This document shows, piece by piece, positions 1 through 8,149 of a stretch of 19,945 nt of DNA. Position 1 is the first letter of the stretch. Each line of letters starts with the position of its first letter. Source of the stretch: Endothia cerciana (Eukaryota > Ascomycota > Sordariomycetes > Diaporthales > Cryphonectriaceae); assembly GCA_026119935.1 (NCBI GenBank), contig JALRMH010000117.1, positions 1 to 19,945 on the forward strand. Direction: 5' to 3'. The notes beneath the pieces are model-generated. The model was not told the origin of the DNA, searched no databases, and was given only the letters and a program-made list of their open reading frames with translations. A program made the translations under genes and the position numbers.

Positions 1-435
1 ATTAAATAAATTTTATTAATACTTTTTAGTTATTAATTTAAATTTTAAATATATATATTTAAAAGCTTTAAAAGTAGTAAATACTTATATAAATTACTTA
101 GTTATATTTCTATATTCAAAGCTTATACTCAGATATTGCTCTTGTTAATTGTTACAATAACAGCGCTAGTAGCTTACAGCGCTAGCAGACAACAGCGCTA
201 GCAGCGCACAAGCTATTCCCTTTTAAATAGCTAGCGACTCAGCACACTGATTCTTTCTACACTGCAAAAATCAATCTCTATACTAACAGATACTTAGCAG
301 CTATTAATCAGACAGCCTGTTCTCGCTATATTATTATAACTCTGCTAAGCTTATATAATAGGTGTTTTGACATTAATATAAATTTAATTAATATTTAAAG
401 AATTTTTAAATTACTGCAGTGTTTATTATATATTT
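1..435. repeat. AT-rich dispersed repeat, copy A (split by an LTR)
   Basis: Positions 1-149 and 373-435 together match 602-810 at good similarity, sharing a run of AT-rich sequence around a conserved GCTTTAAAAG core and a CTGCAGTGTTTATTATA end. The differences are mostly C/T or G/A, as expected for RIP. The 150-372 segment is an LTR inserted into this copy. The repeat may extend left of the window. No coding potential was seen; its family is unknown. Confidence 0.75.
150..372 (+). mobile_element. Solo LTR, copy 1 (223 bp)
   Basis: It begins TGTTACAATAACA, a RIP derivative of the TGTCACGATAACA of copy 3, and ends TTGACA. It is flanked by perfect 5-bp duplications TTAAT (145-149 and 373-377). 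TG...CA ends plus a 5-bp duplication are the hallmark of LTR retrotransposons. Three CAGCGCTAG-type units lie near the 5' end, followed by a small hairpin (211-217 with 226-232). The homologous repeat at 602-810 lacks the insert and carries a single TTAAT at 750-754, so it acts as the empty site. No internal retroelement sequence follows, hence a solo LTR left by recombination. A MITE is less likely. Confidence 0.85.
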
Positions 436-601
436 TTAGAATTATTAAAGAATAATATAACTTAAAGTTAAAATTATAAACTTATTAGATAAAGATAAAT
501 TGCAAGGACTGCAAGCAGTCTTGTTAATATTACTTTAGACTGCAATTATTATTAGCAGTTTAAAATTAAAAAGTTAAATATATAAGAACACGCTTTTTAT
601 T
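436..601. other. AT-rich spacer between repeat copies
   Basis: Very AT-rich sequence linking repeat copies A and B. It contains short direct words (ACTGCA/CTGCAAGCAGTC) but no open frame and no recognised element. It probably belongs to the same RIP-mutated repeat as its flanks. Confidence 0.4.
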
Positions 602-810
602 ATTTAAATAAATCTTATATATAGCTCTTTAATTATCAATCTAAATTCTAAGTATATATATATTTAGAAGCTTTAAAAGCAGTAAACACTTGCAAACGTT
701 ACTTAATATATTTCTGTATTTACAGATTATTACTTTGACACTGCTTTTATTAATATAAATTTAATTAATATTTAAGAAATCCTCAAATTACTGCAGTGTT
801 TATTATATTT
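602..810. repeat. AT-rich dispersed repeat, copy B (unoccupied LTR target)
   Basis: This aligns with 1-149 joined to 373-435. It retains more C and G than copy A (for example AGCAGTAAACACTTGC against AGTAGTAAATACTTAT), so it is less heavily RIP-mutated. It carries one TTAAT at 750-754 exactly where copy A has the LTR and its two flanking TTAAT. Confidence 0.75.
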
Positions 811-885
811 AACACTGCTTTTATTAATATAAACCTTTTATATATTTAAAGAATTTTTAAATTACTATAGTACTTATTATATTAA
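811..885. repeat. Partial tandem duplicate of the end of copy B
   Basis: ACACTGCTTTTATTAATATAA recurs at about 737 and again at about 812, and both stretches continue through an AATTTTTAAATTACT-like block to TTATTATATT. The last about 73 bp of copy B are therefore duplicated in tandem. Differences are mostly C/T and G/A. No coding content. Confidence 0.6.
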
Positions 886-1080
886 AAGATACTAACTAGC
901 TTGTTATTATTATTATATTAAATATAATAGAAAATGCTTTACTCTTTTTACTAGCGAACAATTAATTAAGTTAGCATGTTATTAGCTAGCTGTATTTTTT
1001 TAAATATCTGTAGATAGTTAGCAGCATTCTTCTTTTTAATAAATTTGTTTAAAAAACAAGCGTTCAATAATATAATAATA
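886..1080. other. AT-rich stretch, nothing recognised
   Basis: Low-GC sequence with stops in all frames and no repeat or RNA structure that I can support. It leads into the decayed reading frame that begins near 1081. Confidence 0.4.
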
Positions 1081-1693
1081 GCTTTAAAGCGATATATAGA
1101 GTCTTGTAATTCGTCCTAAACAGCCTGCTTTTAAATATTTATAAAGCTGTTAAAAAGTCGAAGACTTACAAAAGCAGTGCAATCGTAGCAAAGCTTGTAG
1201 TTATATATAGTTTTGCTAGAGATAGTTAACAAGCGCTATTTGCAATTCTCGCTTGTAAAGGCAGAGACTCGTAATATAAAAGGACAGTTGCACTTGATAG
1301 TACTGGTATCGCGAGTCTTTATACAGCTAGGTCGCTTTTTGCCTTTGCTGCAAACAAGCACAACCAAAGTAAAGGAGAAGCTATTATTTATAAGCTTGAA
1401 TGAACGCGACTTGACAGTATAGAAGCCGGCTAATATATACTAGATATCTGTAGAAAAGAATACGCTTCTAAACTTTAACCCTAGTTAATATGCATACTTA
1501 AACTACGTTTTCGTACTTATTTCAGATATTCCTTTTGTCTAACAGAACAATCCAATCTATTCTTTCTATGCCTACAGAGCCTTTATTTCCTCACAATATC
1601 AAGGTCGGATTTGAGCTGTTCATACAAGTCGTATAGCTGCCAGAAGCAGTAGTCTCAATATAGCAAAGACAGAGGAGGGGGGCGATACTGAAT
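1081..1693 (+). pseudogene. RIP-decayed protein-coding relic, unrecognised
   Basis: One frame (codons starting at 1081) reads as plausible protein for about 200 codons, interrupted by stops that are mostly TAA or TAG with one internal TGA near 1612. The central part, 1213-1422, is uninterrupted. Composition is protein-like (mixed hydrophobic and charged residues; segments such as QLHLIVLVSRVFIQLGRF and VEKNTLLNFNP), whereas the other frames are short. Stops arising mainly as TAA/TAG fit RIP of CAA, CAG and TGG codons. I do not recognise the family; a transposon protein or a duplicated host gene are both possible. The 3' end runs into the tandem repeat at 1700, so the original C-terminus is unknown. 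No convincing start codon is visible. Confidence 0.45.
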
Positions 1694-1699
1694 GAGAGG

Positions 1700-1759
1700 G
1701 TCGTTGGCTTCAAGGTCGTTGGCTTCAGGGTCGTTGGCTTCAGGGCTGTTGGCTTCAGG
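1700..1759. repeat. 15-bp tandem repeat, four units
   Basis: Four head-to-tail copies of GTCGTTGGCTTCAGG start at 1700, 1715, 1730 and 1745, differing at one position (unit 1) and two positions (unit 4). The period is a multiple of three, so every frame stays open: on the minus strand it reads as a repeating PEAND pentapeptide, on the plus strand as SLASG. An ATG at 1692 opens a 72-codon plus-strand frame across it, and a longer minus-strand frame (down from 1981) starts only with a TTG. Neither is convincing as a gene, though the repeat may come from a low-complexity coding region. Confidence 0.8.
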
Positions 1760-2563
1760 AGGATCGTCGGAAGGCGAATCGGCGGCCGGTGAGGGCGGCG
1801 CAGGCGATGCGCGCTCCATCGCGCAGTCTGGAAAAGAGTCAGCAATTAAAGCAATTGACGTGGCAAGAGACAAACTAGCTGAAAGCGTACGTGGGCGTAC
1901 GCTTTGTTGAGAATGAAGCCTTTGCGAAGTTAGTGTAGGAGGGAAGGGAGGAAGGTAAGTAAGTGGGTTGGCTGGGTGCAAGTCGAAATCCAGGGTAGAA
2001 AGTCGGGGGGGGGATAGTCCAAATTAGGCTTAGTAGATAGCGGATATAGAGAAACTAATGTCCGGACAGGGATACGGCCTGCATATGTCAGCGAAAATAA
2101 AAAGGCGGTGACTCAAATGGGTATAGCGCGCGTAGATAGGCTTATCACAGATGTACTGGTGGTGCACCGAGTCAAAAAGGGTGGTGCACGGAGTCGCTCT
2201 CAATATTATATAGTGTAGTAACCAGAGAGTGTTTGAAACCCGGGGTGGTTTTATAGGTGTGTGGGTGAAAACCAGGGTTAATCACTCTGGCCATTTACAC
2301 GCAGAAATACATCGAGCTCGAATTAGGAGATGATTTTACTTACTGCAGATGTCTAAAGCTGAAACAAGGATTTGTTATGTTAGGTTGCACTATATGTATG
2401 TATGAGATAAGCGTAGATCTTAGTTTCGCCTGATATGTAGAACGTGGCGTGAGTCTAACAGAGAAATCCCTGGAATATTCCCGCTATAATATGTGTGGTG
2501 TTGCCTGATATATAGAACATGGTGTAAGTCTAACAAGAGCATCCACTAAGGGCGCTACCTTTC
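1760..2563. other. GC-richer patch with small direct repeats, no gene
   Basis: Base composition is clearly less AT-rich than the flanks. Two small repeat pairs are present. GGTGGTGCACCGAGTC at 2158-2173 recurs with one change at 2180-2195, and the first includes the palindrome GGTGCACC. A 44-bp segment at 2426-2469 recurs at 2501-2544, differing almost entirely by C/T and G/A changes. No reading frame, RNA gene or transposase was recognised. This may be a non-coding transposon fragment. Confidence 0.5.
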
Positions 2564-2769
2564 TGTCATGACAACGGTCTGCCAACGACGCTAGCGGCGC
2601 ACGGGCTATTCCCCTTCAAATAGCCAGCGACTCGGCACAACAGTTTCTTTCCACACTGCAAAAATCAGTCTCTGTACCAACCGACACCCAACAGCCATCA
2701 ATCAGACAGCCTGTTCCCGCTATATCATTATTGCGACTCTGCCGGGCTTATGTGATAGGTGTTCTGACA
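2564..2769 (+). mobile_element. Solo LTR, copy 2 (206 bp, least mutated)
   Basis: It begins TGTCATGACAACG and ends GTTCTGACA, with the same internal order as copies 1, 3 and 4 (a GGCTATTCCCCTTCAAATAGCC-type hairpin, then the CACACTGCAAAAATCA and CAGACAGCCTGTTC blocks). Flanks are CTTTC (2559-2563) and CTCTC (2770-2774), a 5-bp duplication with one C/T difference. It is 17 bp shorter than the other copies because its 5' repeat block has lost units. It keeps the most C and G of the four, so it is the copy least touched by RIP. It sits 283 bp upstream of, and in the same orientation as, the intact gene at 3053. Confidence 0.8.
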
Positions 2770-3052
2770 CTCTCGGAGCCGCACAGGCTTCCAAGTTCCC
2801 TACGCGATTTGATATTGCGTGTTTCTAGGGGTTAGGCATCCCTTCCAACGGACATTTCTTATCACGCTGAAACCCTCAAGTATGTATAACCATTTTATAT
2901 ACTATTTCGCTGCACTTATAGAGCGCCTGCAGCATTATAGACTGCGGCCCGTTGCTTTATAATGCCAAATATTCAATATTAACGCGTCGCGCGTAGGTCT
3001 TTACTCGACTACAGCCCGCTTTTAAGCTGTCTTTACAACTCAGGAAACGAAT
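2770..3052 (+). promoter_or_regulatory. Upstream region of the 3053 gene
   Basis: This 283-bp gap between the solo LTR and the start codon must hold the core promoter if the 3053 gene is expressed. TTTATAAT at 2956-2963, about 90 bp before the ATG, is a TATA-like candidate but is weak evidence in AT-containing DNA. The ATG context (A at -3, G at +4) is good. No operator-type motif was recognised. Whether the LTR supplies transcription is inference only. Confidence 0.3.
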
Positions 3053-4387
3053 ATGGCCCCAACACAACACAGGGACACGACTACAACCTTACCAAGGATA
3101 CTAGCTTCGTCACAGACTGCCGTTGTACAACTTCCCGAGGCAAACAGCATGCAGCCATCCATTGGAAAACCCCAGCCGGATTCACAACCCGAAGAATCAA
3201 AGCCAAGAAGAAGGAAACGCATATCACGCATCACTCGTGTTGAGCCGGGCTCCCTCTACGACATCATGCACGACCACTCTGGCAAGCGATTGTTTGATGC
3301 TCCGATATGTTGGACTGATACACATTGGCAACTGCTCGGCGTTAATTTCGTCGACTGCGATCCAATACGCGAGCCATTCCCTTACTTCGACCCCAAGTTA
3401 TCTTACCCAGCGTCTTGTCCGAGCAAAATCGCGACTAAGCTTGTGCAAGACCTCGATACAGTTCTGAGTTCCAATCATGTCTGCAGGAAGCCCATGGAAC
3501 GAATTCTTTGCGCTTTCTTCCCAGCCACGTTGTACAACATGAAAGGCAATGTGGATCTAACCTGCCATTTTGGAAATCGCACTATAAAGAATGCTGTGCA
3601 CGTTAGTGTCCTCTGGAGTTTCCAAAGCGATTACCAACAACCAAGTCAGCCTATGCTTGCCTTCGTTAACAGAACGAAGTTGAACATGATCCGTCGCAAT
3701 TTGTACTATGTCCCTCCCGGGCCGCCAGATGGCGACGAGAAGAACACACCAGTTTCCAACCTCCAGAGACTGCGATCGAGGCGACTCGTGCCAGAGAACA
3801 ATGACCACGATTCTTACATTGTCGCCGTCATGCTCGCTATAGCACAGTCACAGTACTACCCGCAAAGCTCTACACTCCCTGAAGGACGCCTATCTCAACA
3901 GCCTATCTTCAATGACGTACCAATCAGGATCTTATCGCAAGATAACACTTCGGCTGAGTTTGTCGTCTACAGTACAGTTGTGTCAGCCGTCTTCCTCAAG
4001 CGCTTTGCCGAACCAGCTAGGACACCTAATGCTGATGCCAACGGTGGCCTCAAGGTCGAAGTTACTAGGGTGTCAATCTGGCCTTTCCTAGGCCTTAAGG
4101 AAAGGCTCGCCCAAGCTTTCGGGTCTGACATCGCCAAGAAGGAAATGTCTAAATCTGCCAACGGGGAGATAGAAACCTGGGAGTCAGAGGTGGCGCCCAA
4201 TATGCGTGTTGACAACTTAAAGCGACGCAGAGAGAAGACGCCGGACAATCTCCACACTAGCTTTAATGCAGTTGACGACGGCTTATGTGGAAAAATCCCC
4301 TCGATTTCTACTGCTTTGCCGGATGACCCTAGTGTCACGGTTGTCTCGCGTTCGCTACCGCCGACACTGAAAAGACGGCGCAGGTAG
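3053..4387 (+). CDS. Uncharacterised fungal protein, 444 aa, intact, basic/nuclear-like
   Basis: This is an uninterrupted 444-codon frame with balanced base composition and ordinary Gln codons (many CAA/CAG), and no sign of RIP. The start at 3053 has a good context (A at -3, G at +4). The N-terminal 60 residues are low complexity and end in a strongly basic stretch (KPRRRKRISRITR, about residues 50-62). A compact central part (about 70-370) follows; in it I note HDSYIVAVMLAIAQ near residue 260, a beta-rich stretch around VPIRILSQDNTSAEFVVYS and WPFLGLKERL near 345. The C-terminus is again basic (LKRRREK near 390, final LKRRRR). Basic clusters at both ends suggest nuclear localisation; this is inference. 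It resembles hypothetical-protein families I associate with ascomycete accessory regions, but I cannot assign a domain or function. No signal peptide or membrane segment was seen. It is isolated, with RIP-damaged DNA on both sides. Confidence 0.8.
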   Translation: MAPTQHRDTTTTLPRILASSQTAVVQLPEANSMQPSIGKPQPDSQPEESKPRRRKRISRITRVEPGSLYDIMHDHSGKRLFDAPICWTDTHWQLLGVNFVDCDPIREPFPYFDPKLSYPASCPSKIATKLVQDLDTVLSSNHVCRKPMERILCAFFPATLYNMKGNVDLTCHFGNRTIKNAVHVSVLWSFQSDYQQPSQPMLAFVNRTKLNMIRRNLYYVPPGPPDGDEKNTPVSNLQRLRSRRLVPENNDHDSYIVAVMLAIAQSQYYPQSSTLPEGRLSQQPIFNDVPIRILSQDNTSAEFVVYSTVVSAVFLKRFAEPARTPNADANGGLKVEVTRVSIWPFLGLKERLAQAFGSDIAKKEMSKSANGEIETWESEVAPNMRVDNLKRRREKTPDNLHTSFNAVDDGLCGKIPSISTALPDDPSVTVVSRSLPPTLKRRRR

Positions 4388-5289
4388 ACCAAGAACGAAC
4401 TTGGCTTGCTAGACTCAAGATCCAACAAGCCGGCTTTACTTGATTAAGTTCGTATAATTGCGGCAAAGTTGTCTGGGCACTGATGGTTTGATTGTATGTT
4501 ATTTTTTTCATATACAAAGTTACTTTCTCAGCATCTTTTGTATTGTATGCATTTAAAGGGAGACTTGTATTGCTGTGAGGTTGTTGTCCTGGATGATAGT
4601 AAGCTGTATTGCACTGATAGGATCAATCATAGCCTGCTTTAGCAGTTGGTTAATCCAGCATCTTATACAGTGCGTTCTTTGCTCATCTATTTTTGTGGAA
4701 AAAGTTATATAGCAAGTTATATAGAGAATGCTTTATTGGTAGGATAGGCCCAGAGAAATGCACAATGTATCTTTTATCAGTTAATCATAGCTTGATATTG
4801 TCGAGAAAAGTACTCCGCTAAACAATTTCGCTGTTCTAAAATCTGCGTTGGTATTGAGAATAGTACTGCTATTGCTCTCTTCCCCCCGTTTTTGTAATAT
4901 CATAATCTGAAGGAATTTGCTAGTACTAGGCAAGCGATGTACAGCTGCGTTAGAAGAAGTGTTAATAGTTTGGCTAGGGATAGGAGATTCGGAGAAATAC
5001 TAACTGTGCGAGGGCTACTATGTAGTGCCTACGTGTGTAGCAGGCGACGGCCCTGCCTAGATAGATCCGGGCAACCTGTCGGTTAACCCTCTAGATCTCT
5101 CCTTTCTTCTGTTCAGCGCAATACATACAAAGCTGCCCTAAAACACTTTCTACGCTCGTAGAGCCTGCTTTCCCTCCGGCGAGAACGGAGCGGGGAGGAG
5201 TAAGCTCGGTAAAGACCGGATCGCTGGCGGCCTCTTAACGGGATCGCGGTCCAGTTCAATAACAACCTCGGGCTATATAGTACGTAAAA
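4388..5289. other. Intergenic stretch, no gene recognised
   Basis: Moderately AT-rich sequence following the 3053 gene; the first 150 bp probably include its 3' untranslated region. From about 5040 the sequence becomes GC-richer, leading into the ferric reductase relic. A minus-strand frame of 93 codons (5113-5394) overlaps the relic and reads as low-quality basic sequence, so I treat it as a shadow. No repeat or RNA gene was found. Confidence 0.5.
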
Positions 5290-6083
5290 CTTTCCCACAA
5301 CGTAAGGCGCTGGCTGACTAGGAAAAGGCTTCGGGAGGTCTTGCCCTTCTCTTCTGCACATCTTTATAGTTCGTACGATGCTTTTTCTGGGCAACTTTTA
5401 GGCAGCTTCATCTTGTCCTCGCCCTGGTCACACTAGCTGCAACGACCTGGCATGTCCTCTCTTATCCCAGCTCAGCTAGTATCCCTGCGTTGGTAGCATG
5501 CAGTATCCGGGCCCTGACAAAAATATATGAACTCGCGCGGCTCAGATTCTCCGCCATTAGAGCACGCATTAACGAGGATCCGACGGGAGACTCAGAGGTT
5601 ACCCGGATTGAAGTCCACTGCAATCAGCCCATCCGAATATTCCCTGGATGCTATTTCTACTTGTTTCTGGAGGGAAAGCTACTCCAATATCAAATCCTTA
5701 CCAGTTATCCCATGACCATTTCGTAGCACTCGCCTGACCAGAGCTCAGAAGACAAGGACATTCAGGACGTTGTCTTTTTAATATCCCACGGCAGCCGTCC
5801 TCTCCGCGCAGTGCGCTTCGCTCAAGGCCAGCCCCTCCTAATTGATGGCCCTTATGGGCAAGATCTCAAGTTGGAGAGGTTCGACACAGTAATGCTAGCC
5901 GCCAAGGGGGTTGGGATCGCGGGCATCCTCCCGCTCGCTCTAAACCTGCTACAGCGTCGGAAGCGACATCATTGGGGCCCCGGCGTAAACGTGTTGTGGA
6001 TAATTGAGAGTATCTCTCAGGAGAGATTAGTAGCTATAGAGCTGAAGAAGTTACGGGATTTGGATCTCGAGAATGTATGCTAG
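5290..6083 (+). pseudogene. Ferric reductase relic, both ends missing
   Basis: A single frame runs from about 5290 to 6083, with TAG at 5724 and two more upstream. Family features appear in the right order. A membrane helix carries two His codons 14 apart (5409 and 5451; LHLVLALVTLAATTWH), matching the haem-ligand pair spacing of ferric reductases. It is followed by a short basic segment, an FAD-binding beta-barrel part (PGCYFYLFL, then SYPMTIS where the family has a hydrophobic-HPF-type motif), then DGPYG at 5844 and a glycine-rich NAD-binding start (AKGVGIAGILPLALNLL). VNVLWIIE and VAIELKKL follow, as in the NADPH domain. In the family these enzymes move electrons from NADPH via FAD and haem across the membrane to ferric iron. 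Here the N-terminal membrane helices and most of the NADPH domain are absent. TAG at 5724 falls where a Trp (TGG) is expected, a RIP-type change. The 3' end gives way to the LINE, which may have truncated it. Confidence 0.8.
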
Positions 6084-6224
6084 GTCCACCACCCAATTGC
6101 CTTTAGCAGAATTAGTATTAACCCTTTTAGGAAATCTTCTTATTTTGGTTTCTCTATCCCTTAGGTACAAAGATAGAACCGAGCACTAAACCATCCGGGT
6201 ACTGGATGTGTTTTGACCAGCATC

Positions 6225-8144
6225 ATGACCTCTACTTACAGTCCATCTTTCTTCCTTTTCTCTTTCCGACCCCTAGGTTCAAAACACCAAGGAATTCTCA
6301 CGAATACCCGATCAGGAAGTCCACCAGTGGCTTGGATCACCACAGAGGACCGCAAGGTCCTTCGCGACATCATGGCTCCAGAGCCAGCCCCCAGACAACC
6401 GTCTGCCCTCACCAAGAGGCCAGCAGGCACCCCCCCGACACCACAACCGCTCAAACGGGTGGTTCCCCTTCTCCCTTCTTCGCTCGCAAAGACAGGAGAA
6501 ATCGACACACCCACGGCCAGAGGAAAGACTGACCACCAACACAACTTCCCCGCCCTACCTCCAGTACCGATCAGCTTTGATTTCGGCGCTGGAAGAAAGG
6601 CGAACAAAGGTTCCCTCACCGAGGCACTCGACAAGACCCTCCTCCAAGAAGAAGCCACGAAACGAGCTCGACGACAAGTCCTGAAAGCGGTGGCCGTTGC
6701 CCTCGACGGGGCACTTGACAGCTTCAGCGACGGACTTGCCAAAGAGTGGGCCGCTGGCACCAGGGCAAGGATTCATCCGATCCTTCTGCAGCTAGCGCAG
6801 GCCACGTCACCAACAGCGACCCAACCCCCCCACATCGGCCCTACTGGTTTACAAGATAGGACTAAACGCGGCCCGACACCTAGCGCCGCCCCACCAGCTC
6901 GACCCACCGCGGCTGAGAAGCCAACGGCGCTAGCCCCGAGGAAGACGCCAACAGCCAACCAAACGGCAAAAATGGTGTCAGATGGGACGAAACATTCACA
7001 CCCGGACCCACCCAAGGAGAAGGGATGGACGACGGTTGGCCTAAAAGGCTCAAAAAAGGAACAGAGCACCAACAACACCAACCGCCCCAACACTGCCACA
7101 ATTAGAAAAAAACCGACTAAGGAAAGGGCGGACGACTGCATTTTCTTTAGGATCCCGGGACCCCACCCCTGGAGGCAGGCTACCGCGGCTGAGGCAAAAG
7201 TAGTCCTCACCAAGATCATAGGGCTCAAGTTCAACGAGATCAAGGAGGTCCAGCTCGTCCGTATAGGGTGGGCAGTACGCCCTCGGACAAAGGAGGTCGA
7301 GGAGAGGCTCCTCGCACTATAGCTGGTCCTCGAAAAGGAGGACGTTAAGGCGGAGCGCGCTGAGCAATGGCACACCTTCGTGGTCGTTGGCGTCCTAAAA
7401 CTCCTCCGAGCACACAATAGGGAAAGGCAGGTCAGCGACCTAGTGCCACAAGAGGCTCAAGCGGTGACAGGGAAATCCTTAGTCAGCTGCTACGTCACAA
7501 GCTACAAAGACCCTAACCCCTACATACAGGAATAGGTGATTTCCTTCCGTGAACCTGTCTAGGCAGGATTCCGGATCTTAGGCTCGAAGCTAGCAAGAAA
7601 GCTGGAAAAGAAGACCTAAATTATATAATGCGAAATGTGCTAAGACTACTATGACCCTAGATGATGCACACAGGAAAAAATCTGTAGTAATTGTAGGAAA
7701 AAGGCGTATGAGGACAGGCAACCCTGCTAGTCCCCGCTGAAATACGCTAACTGCTACGGACTGCACACCTCTAGCTTCAGGGCCTGCTCGGCGCGGCCTA
7801 AAAAGCAGGACAGGAAGGTTACCCGGCTTAATAAAAAACAGCTGGAAGCCACCTGCAAGCTGGGAGACAAGGCCTACTAGGCTGCCTACAACGCGCCTAA
7901 GGGGATGCCGAAGCAGGCACGTGCCCTAGAGACCCCTCGCTCCGGGCCGGAGCCCACGCCCACCCTGGCACCGAGGGTGGAGCTGAAGCAGACTGCTAGT
8001 GTTCACAGACGCAAAACCTCAGCAACAAGCGCAGAGACCCAACCCCCAGCCCCTGACTTTGAAGAAGATAAAGAAATAGGTGAGGCAGAGGGGACCGAGA
8101 CACACACTAACAACCCTCCCAGCAATAACCCTAGCCTGCAATAG
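6225..8144 (+). pseudogene. LINE ORF1 (Tad1-like nucleic-acid-binding protein), decayed
   Basis: One frame spans the whole region, about 640 codons. The first ATG is at 6225; a second in-frame ATG at 6372 (MAPEPAPRQ) could also be the true start. It is free of stops to 7322, then broken mostly by TAG (the first at the end of ERLLAL), with one TGA at 7662. The N-terminal half is Pro/Thr/Ala-rich and basic. A conserved-looking core (DDCIFFRIPGPHPWR, then IKEVQLVRIGWAVRPR) corresponds to the RNA-binding core of Tad1 ORF1 proteins. Three Cys/His clusters follow: one starting at 7629 (CEMC, its His codon now TAT), one at 7683 (CSNC) and one ending near 7780 (NCYGLHTSSFRAC). In the family this protein coats element RNA. 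An Ala/Thr-rich tail of 79 codons (7905-8144) ends at TAG, which is probably the real stop because ORF2 begins in another frame just after it. Confidence 0.85.
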
Positions 8145-8149
8145 AGGCT

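Noticed and set aside
1..900. CRISPR array
   Set aside because: The direct repeats are long, irregular and AT-rich without regular spacers, and the window is eukaryotic.
1655..1981. Minus-strand 108-codon frame with PEAND repeats
   Set aside because: It begins at a TTG rather than an ATG and is low-complexity throughout; openness is explained by the repeat and by GC-rich composition.
6236..7417. Minus-strand frames of 174, 73, 214 and 73 codons opposite LINE ORF1
   Set aside because: They are shadows of the GC-rich ORF1 coding sequence, while the plus-strand frame has the family motifs.
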